A DNA stretch of 64,000 nucleotides from Fictibacillus sp. FJAT-27399. GTDB taxonomy: Bacteria > Bacillota > Bacilli > Bacillales > Fictibacillaceae. Positions 59,074 through 64,000 of this stretch are shown here, in pieces. The stretch lies in NCBI RefSeq assembly GCF_001510655.1, contig NZ_LMVC01000005.1, positions 138,411 through 202,410 on the forward strand, in the 5' to 3' direction. The translations under genes and the position numbers were made by a program. The notes beneath the pieces were generated by a model, which had not been told where the DNA came from, made no database searches, and saw only the letters and a list, made by a program, of their open reading frames with translations. The stretch's first letter is position 1; each line of letters opens with the position of its first letter.

Positions 59074-61230
59074 ATGAAAAAGCTAGCAATTCCGGGGTTT
59101 TGTTTTGCCGTACTAACCACAGCCGCTTTATACCAGGGTCTACATGCCAATCCCGTGTCCGCTCAGGAGTTAAAAACAAAGTATGTGAATGTCAGTGCAA
59201 GCTCAAGCCTGAACTTGCGTAAAAGCTCAACGACAAAGTCAGCCGTCATCGGCAAGCTCGTAAAAGGCAACAAAGTAATCGTCTATTCTGAAAGCAAAGG
59301 ATGGGCTAGGCTCAAATACAACGGGAAGTATGGCTATGTCAGTTCAAAATATCTGGTTTCCAAGCCTTCAACCACCAAAACCACGATAAGTGCCGCCAAA
59401 CCTACAACTGCCATTAAGTATGTAAAAGTGACCCAGGGCACGTTGAATATGCGCAAAAGCGCTTCATCCAGTGCAACGGTCATCGTCAAATTAGCAAAAG
59501 GAACAAAGGTTACGTTTTATTCCCAATCAAAAGGCTGGTCTAAAATTGCAGCAAGCGGAAAAATCGGCTACGTCAGCTCGGCTTATTTGTCCACTTCCAA
59601 ACCAGCAGCCGCCACTGCAGCACCTAAACCGAAAACCGTTACGAAATATGTTATGGTGAAAGCAGGAGACACTCTCACTCTGAGAAAAAGTGCCTCCGCA
59701 AGTTCAACGGCCGTAACAAAACTAAAGAATGGTTTGGCTGTTACGGTATATACCGAGTCGAAAGGGTGGGCCAAAATCAAAGCCAATGGCAAAAACGGGT
59801 ATGTCAGCTCCGTGTACCTTTCTGCCAAAAAGCCGGTGGTTAGTGCACCCAAGCCTGCTGCCCCTAAGACGACAACCAAATATGTAAAGGTAATATCCGA
59901 TACACTTAATCTTAGGAAAAGCCCTTCTGCAAATGCAGCCATCATCACCAAACTAGTAAATGGCCTGGAAGTTACCGTCTACTCCGAATTAAAAGGATGG
60001 GCCAGGATCAAGGCCAATAACAAAGATGGGTATGTCAATACAAGCTACCTCTCTGCAACTAAGCCAGTGGCCAGCAAGCCAGCAGAACCGGCAAAGACAG
60101 TGATTAAGTTTGTGAAGGTCGGAATAAACTCCAACCTCAACATGCGTTCCGGTCCGGCAACTACCTATTCCGTCCTGGCCGTACTTAAACACAACACACC
60201 TGTTACCGTACAATCGGAGACCAAAGGCTGGTCCAAAGTGTCTGCCGGAGGCAAAACCGGCTATGTCAGCTCCTCCTATCTTGTGAATCAAGTAGAATCT
60301 ACACCGGGAATTACGAATACTGCCTACGGAAAGACACTGGATGAGATGGTCGCCATACAAATGAAGGTGAATCCGCAGACAGATAAAAAGTACAGCACCT
60401 TTATCCGCGAAGATGCGCTTGATCTGACTAGCAGTACATCCGGAATTGTTGATGGAACCGGCTGGCGTGTCAGAGGCGGTGCTGGAGACCAGTACTGGGC
60501 TGTAGGCAATGTAAACAACGGGGACAAGCTTCAGATCGTTAATACAGTCAAAGGATCTGATGGATACAACTGGTATCAAGTGATTTACAATAAATCGTGG
60601 GTCAATGCCAGCCCTGATGACGTAAAATATTATCTGGACGTTAACAACTTTAAATCCGATGCGGTAAAGTCCTTACAATTTTTAAAGCTTTCCCAAAGTG
60701 CAAGTGTTCTTAACAGTGAAGTCAATGAACGAATTCTTTTCGGCAAAGGCATTCTTGCAGGAAAGGCTGATGCATTCATTGAGGCAGGAAGAGCATATGG
60801 AGTAAATGAAATCTATCTGATCTCCCATGCTCTGCTTGAGACAGGCAACGGTACATCCAAGCTGGCTAACGGAATTCTTTATAATGGCCAAATGGTCTAC
60901 AATATGTATGGAATTGGCGCGGTTGACAGCGATCCTATTAACATGGGAGCCAAACGAGCCTATGAAGAAGGCTGGTTTACCCCTGAGGCTGCCATTATCG
61001 GCGGAGCTCAGTTTATATCCAATGATTATATCCAGGCAGGACAGGATACTCTTTATAAAATGAGATGGAATCCATTAGCTGCGTCTTTAACAGGCAAAGC
61101 CACTCATCAATATGCAACGGATATCGGGTGGGCCTCCAAACAGACGACCCAGATGTACAATCTTTACAAACTGCTTTCATCCTATAAACTTATATTGGAT
61201 ATTCCTGCTTATAATACAATCAGCAAATAA
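59074..61230 (+). CDS. SH3b-repeat autolysin with N-acetylglucosaminidase domain (LytD-like)
   Basis: Secreted wall hydrolase of 718 residues. A signal peptide ends near VSAQE. Five bacterial SH3 repeats follow, each with LNLRKS/LNMRSG ... SKGW.K/R and GYVSS at the end (about residues 33-95, 110-172, 190-255, 270-330 and 347-405). The C-terminal third is a glucosaminidase domain with LISHALLETGNGTSKLANG (catalytic Glu in LLETGNG) and YNMYGIGAVDSDPINMGAKRAYEEGW. It cleaves the glycan between GlcNAc and MurNAc. AGAGGAG precedes the ATG; a sigma-D promoter lies 65 bp upstream, so it is part of the motility regulon. Confidence 0.93.
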   Translation: MKKLAIPGFCFAVLTTAALYQGLHANPVSAQELKTKYVNVSASSSLNLRKSSTTKSAVIGKLVKGNKVIVYSESKGWARLKYNGKYGYVSSKYLVSKPSTTKTTISAAKPTTAIKYVKVTQGTLNMRKSASSSATVIVKLAKGTKVTFYSQSKGWSKIAASGKIGYVSSAYLSTSKPAAATAAPKPKTVTKYVMVKAGDTLTLRKSASASSTAVTKLKNGLAVTVYTESKGWAKIKANGKNGYVSSVYLSAKKPVVSAPKPAAPKTTTKYVKVISDTLNLRKSPSANAAIITKLVNGLEVTVYSELKGWARIKANNKDGYVNTSYLSATKPVASKPAEPAKTVIKFVKVGINSNLNMRSGPATTYSVLAVLKHNTPVTVQSETKGWSKVSAGGKTGYVSSSYLVNQVESTPGITNTAYGKTLDEMVAIQMKVNPQTDKKYSTFIREDALDLTSSTSGIVDGTGWRVRGGAGDQYWAVGNVNNGDKLQIVNTVKGSDGYNWYQVIYNKSWVNASPDDVKYYLDVNNFKSDAVKSLQFLKLSQSASVLNSEVNERILFGKGILAGKADAFIEAGRAYGVNEIYLISHALLETGNGTSKLANGILYNGQMVYNMYGIGAVDSDPINMGAKRAYEEGWFTPEAAIIGGAQFISNDYIQAGQDTLYKMRWNPLAASLTGKATHQYATDIGWASKQTTQMYNLYKLLSSYKLILDIPAYNTISK

Positions 61231-61274
61231 AAATAAGAAAAAGCAGACTTGTTGTCTGCTTTTTCTTATTTTCT
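61231..61274. terminator. Bidirectional terminator between convergent genes
   Basis: AATAAGAAAAAGCAGAC pairs with GTCTGCTTTTTCTTATT around TTGTT, a 17-bp perfect stem. Confidence 0.88.
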
Positions 61275-61876
61275 TAATTCCAATTGATTTTTTTCACCGT
61301 AGAAAATCCATTGTGCTTTTGTAATTCTGTGTCCACATAAAAATACGGTTTTACTATGGATGGCCTAACATAAATGTACCTTGAAGTCCCTTGATTCCAC
61401 ATTTTCATTTGGTAATCAACACCTGCTCCATAGTAGTAAGCCTGCCAAACTATTTCAGAACAATAAAGATATTTTCTATTTGTAGGATCAGTAGAAACCT
61501 TGTATGTACTGTTTTTATACTTGGCACCTGTTTTCCAGTAATTATCATAAGCGTTCTTCGCTGCTTTTCCTGCTACAGTAGTACTTTTATGCCGGACTAC
61601 TTTGGTTGTATCATAGTGATCCAGCCATTTGCTGATACTCCAAACGTAAGGCTTTTTGTTGTTGCTGGTACTTGTAAAAAGTACATTCTTTCCGTCAGGC
61701 AGCACAATTCCAGCATGTCCTACCAGTTTGTAGGAACTATACGATTTTGTGATCAGTACATCGCCAGGCTTGTAATCAAAACCTTTAACTTTTGCAGCTT
61801 CTGCCGAACTCGGTCCATAAGCAAGAAACATTGAAAATAATAAAGCTGAAACCAAAATTGACTTAACTAGTTTCAT
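61274..61876 (-). CDS. YycO-like permuted papain-fold amidase, secreted
   Basis: Secreted protein of 200 residues with a signal peptide ending near SSAEAAK. The catalytic pair of the YiiX/YebB (DUF830) NlpC/P60-like group is visible: GDVLITKSYSSYKLVGHAGIV (His) and YLYCSEIVWQAYYY (Cys), in the permuted order. AAAGGAGGAG precedes the ATG at 61876; the open frame before it has no support. It probably cleaves amide bonds in peptidoglycan or lipids. Convergent with the autolysin gene. Confidence 0.86.
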   Translation of the reverse strand: MKLVKSILVSALLFSMFLAYGPSSAEAAKVKGFDYKPGDVLITKSYSSYKLVGHAGIVLPDGKNVLFTSTSNNKKPYVWSISKWLDHYDTTKVVRHKSTTVAGKAAKNAYDNYWKTGAKYKNSTYKVSTDPTNRKYLYCSEIVWQAYYYGAGVDYQMKMWNQGTSRYIYVRPSIVKPYFYVDTELQKHNGFSTVKKINWN

Positions 61877-62070
61877 AGAATTCTCCTCCTTTGTTAATAA
61901 ACACAAGTCATATTATTCCATAAATCCCTTTTGTTTGAATGGGATATATTAACTCTTTTTATTCATTATACATGGTAAGAATTCCTTAAATCGATTTTCA
62001 ACCCTATTGGGCAATCTCCAAAAATAAGGGGTGATACACACCCTACCAAAACAACAACATGAACCAACAG

Positions 62071-62099
62071 AAAAAAAGCAAACCTGTTCGGTTTGCTTT
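62071..62099 (-). terminator. Terminator of the transketolase operon
   Basis: AAAGCAAACC and GGTTTGCTTT pair around TGTTC, with T residues following on the minus strand; overlaps the stop codon. Confidence 0.8.
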
Positions 62100-63061
62100 C
62101 AATACGATTTAATCTCATTTACACATTCTACAATATTCCTGGCCTTCAGGTTGTATACTTCCTTCAAATAATCCGTTTTACCTACCTGGCCAAACTGTTC
62201 CTTGACGCCAATCCTTCTCAAAGGCACAGGACAATGCTCGCTTAATACTTCAGCAACGGCACTCCCCAGCCCTCCTATTACATTATGGTTTTCTGCTGTT
62301 ACGATTGCACCTGTTTTCTTTGCATACTTTATTATTAACTCGTTATCAATCGGCTTAATGGAATACATATCGATAACCGTTGCCTGGACTCCATTATTAT
62401 GGAGGATATCAGCAGCCTTTAAAGCCTCTGCCACCATAATTCCACTAGCGATGATAGTGACATCTCCCCCTTCACGAAGAAGCTTCCCTTTTCCCTCTTC
62501 AAATGTCTCACCAGAAGTGTAAATTTTCACGGCTGCTTTCCGCATTGTCCGTATATAGTGAACACCATATTCACCGGAAACTTTACGGAGTAAATAGGAC
62601 AGCATGGTTGAGTCGCTTGCTTCGTATACAACTGCATTCGGTATGAGACGAAGAAGACCAAGATCTTCGAAAGCCATATGTGTTCCACCATTATGTTCCG
62701 CTGTTACTCCTGAATCCGACCCTAAAATTTTTAAATTTAACCTGGCATATCCCACTGATACAAACAACTGATCAAAAGCACGGCGGGTAGCAAACTGAGC
62801 AAATGTATGAAGAAAAGGAATTTTCCCAGTCAATGCCAGCCCGGCAGCTATCCCCATCATATTTGCTTCCATGATGCCACAGTTAATCAGCTGATTTGGT
62901 ATTTGCCCTTGAATTTTATTGGTAGAAATGGAACTCATGAGGTCAGCTTCCAGTGCAATGATGTTTGGATTTTGTTTTGCCAGTTCAAGCAGAGTGCTGG
63001 CATATGCCTGCCTCATTTCAACTTCTTCCACTTCATAGGATGCAGCTGCTGATTCAATCAT
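62099..63061 (-). CDS. Transketolase, C-terminal subunit
   Basis: Second half of a split transketolase, 320 residues, carrying the pyrimidine-binding and C-terminal domains: MRQAYASTLLELAKQNPNIIALEADLMSS, FAQFATRRAFDQLFVSVGYARLNLKILGSDSGVTAEHNGGTHMAFEDLGLLRLIPN, and a Rossmann-like end KTGAIVTAENHNVIGGLGSAVAEVL. The Glu needed for ThDP (LEADL or nearby GIMEAN) is kept. Its ATG overlaps the N-terminal subunit stop by 4 bp. The heterodimer probably moves two-carbon units in a sugar catabolic pathway. Confidence 0.9.
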   Translation of the reverse strand: MIESAAASYEVEEVEMRQAYASTLLELAKQNPNIIALEADLMSSISTNKIQGQIPNQLINCGIMEANMMGIAAGLALTGKIPFLHTFAQFATRRAFDQLFVSVGYARLNLKILGSDSGVTAEHNGGTHMAFEDLGLLRLIPNAVVYEASDSTMLSYLLRKVSGEYGVHYIRTMRKAAVKIYTSGETFEEGKGKLLREGGDVTIIASGIMVAEALKAADILHNNGVQATVIDMYSIKPIDNELIIKYAKKTGAIVTAENHNVIGGLGSAVAEVLSEHCPVPLRRIGVKEQFGQVGKTDYLKEVYNLKARNIVECVNEIKSY

Positions 63062-63909
63062 CCTGTTACCGTCCTTTCCATCCTTCTCTCAAGGTCTGCT
63101 ATAGCTTCAAGTATGGCCGCTTCATCCTCAGGATTCGGACGGATGTGGTGATTGTCTGCCTTTGTTTCAAGATATGGGACACCCTGACCTTTTATCGTAT
63201 CTAATATAATGGCAACCGGTTTTTCATTTTGTGTCTTTCCAAGCTTAATAGCATCATAAATTTCCTGAATGGAGCTTCCGTCTACTTGTAGAGTATAGAA
63301 GCCAAAGGCCTTGAACTTTTCAGCAAAATCGATAGGATCGATAATGTCCTTTGTTAATCCATCGAGCTGCTTTTTATTATCATCTACAAAAACAGAAAGA
63401 TGGTTCAATTTGTGATGGGCAGCAAACTGAAACGCCTCCCAGCACTGCCCCTCATTTAATTCACCGTCACCCACAATGCAATACGTGCTATTAGAATTCC
63501 CTGACAGCTTATGGGAGAGTGCAACACCAACCGCTGCAGAAATTCCCTGGCCGAGTGAGCCTGTTGTCATATCCACTCCTGGTATAAGGTTTCGGTCAGG
63601 ATGAGAAGGCAGCGATGTCCCGTTCTGATTTAGTGTGTATAGCAGCTCTTCCCGGAAAAATCCCTTTAATGCTAATGCCGCATAATAAGCTGGACCTCCG
63701 TGGCCTTTAGATAGGATAAAATAATCCCGTTCCTCCCATCTGGGGTTGGCAGGGTCAATCTTCAAGACGCCGCCATACAACACAGCAAGGGTTTCGACTA
63801 TCGACAAGCTTCCTCCATAATGGCCAAAGCCCAGATGATAGAGTTCCTTTAACGTTTTCAGCCGAATTTGGTCTCTAAACTGTTCAATTTCGGAAATTGT
63901 ATTGCTCAT
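63058..63909 (-). CDS. Transketolase, N-terminal subunit
   Basis: First half of the split transketolase, 283 residues, with the ThDP pyrophosphate domain: LYHLGFGHYGGSLSIVETLAVLY, RDYFILSKGHGGPAYYAALALKGF, TGSLGQGISAAVGVALSHKL and the GDG...N motif VGDGELNEGQCWEAFQFAAHHKLNHLSVFVDDNKKQ. AGGAGG lies 7 nt before the ATG. Split transketolases usually accompany sugar PTS or ABC genes rather than the housekeeping pathway. A gene starting beyond the window precedes it by 27 bp. Confidence 0.92.
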   Translation of the reverse strand: MSNTISEIEQFRDQIRLKTLKELYHLGFGHYGGSLSIVETLAVLYGGVLKIDPANPRWEERDYFILSKGHGGPAYYAALALKGFFREELLYTLNQNGTSLPSHPDRNLIPGVDMTTGSLGQGISAAVGVALSHKLSGNSNSTYCIVGDGELNEGQCWEAFQFAAHHKLNHLSVFVDDNKKQLDGLTKDIIDPIDFAEKFKAFGFYTLQVDGSSIQEIYDAIKLGKTQNEKPVAIILDTIKGQGVPYLETKADNHHIRPNPEDEAAILEAIADLERRMERTVTG

Positions 63910-63936
63910 TGAAAACCTCCTATTTTGTTACTAGCC

Positions 63937-64000
63937 TCAAGCAGAAACCTCTTCCTTTTCACTTTGTGGTTTTTTTCGTAAACCGAAGAGAACTGCAATA
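63937..64000 (-). CDS. C-terminal tail of an upstream gene, cut by the window end
   Basis: The minus-strand frame ending TGA at 63937 reads IAVLFGLRKKPQSEKEEVSA. A hydrophobic end followed by a basic then acidic tail fits the last cytoplasmic tail of a membrane transporter such as a PTS IIC protein, which often precedes split transketolase genes, but 20 residues are too few to decide. It is 27 bp upstream of the transketolase N-subunit gene, so probably in the same operon. Confidence 0.5.
   Translation of the reverse strand, partial: IAVLFGLRKKPQSEKEEVSA

Overview
The window looks like a chromosomal segment of an aerobic, motile, endospore-former-type Gram-positive bacterium of the Bacillaceae (Bacillus/Fictibacillus-like). 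Support comes from strong AGGAGG-type ribosome binding sites, a perfect CcpA cre box, a CodY-like box, a SAM-I (S-box) riboswitch, sigma-D type promoters in front of an autolysin gene and (weaker) a chemoreceptor gene, and relatives of B. subtilis YkhA, YhfK, YycO, PssA and YhdN. Species cannot be fixed from sequence alone. No rRNA, tRNA, CRISPR array or intact transposase was seen.

Layout. 1-6.1 kb: the start of a FUSC-family membrane protein, then a complete branched-chain amino acid ABC importer (livJHMGF) with a 20-bp operator-like palindrome and a CodY-like box. 6.4-8.1 kb: glutaminyl-tRNA synthetase. 8.3-12.1 kb: CitA/DcuS-type sensor kinase (apparent CTG start), response regulator and a cre-controlled CitMHS citrate transporter. 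12.3-20.1 kb: ABC-2 exporter, SIMPL protein, an unknown secreted/membrane pair, a YhfK-like reductase, a DUF445 protein and an SRPBCC protein. 20.3-25.4 kb: SDR protein, a lipid-type operon (SCP2, DUF4442 hotdog, thioester-reductase-like SDR) with a TetR regulator and two matching operators, DinB, and a truncated berberine-bridge oxidoreductase. 25.8-30.2 kb: a sugar-type ABC importer under a SAM riboswitch, hence a candidate methylthioribose importer. 30.3-36.1 kb: VCBS-like protein, LysR, acyl-CoA thioesterase pair, chemoreceptor, small HTH protein, aldo/keto reductase. 36.6-42.2 kb: formate module (FdhD, molybdopterin oxidoreductase, DUF2294, OFA-type transporter behind a structured leader) with a decayed formaldehyde-dehydrogenase tail. 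42.3-50.4 kb: phytase-like lipoprotein, rRNA methyltransferase, MazG-like protein, TetR-controlled ABC exporter with duplicated operators, PssA. 50.5-55 kb: two MarR regulators divergent from an EmrAB-type pump, a WrbA-like flavodoxin and a small membrane protein. 55.5-64 kb: CBS-domain remnant, acyl-CoA ligase, orphan HsdR-N-like nuclease, SH3b autolysin, YycO-like amidase, split transketolase and the tail of one more gene.

The most distinctive content is intergenic. (1) Five loci, plus a degenerate sixth, carry 2-6 tandem units with a strict 20-21 bp period, built on at least three unrelated core motifs (GCGGGTA, TTATTATCGA, ACTTGC); period and unit number are shared while the core is not. 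I know no named family that explains this. (2) A family of about 0.3-kb elements with inverted ends (GGGGCTGTCC...GGACAGCCCC) occurs six times, plus one decayed copy; each carries a terminator-like hairpin, and one supplies the last codons of a neighbouring gene. (3) Several small gene remnants sit next to these repeats.
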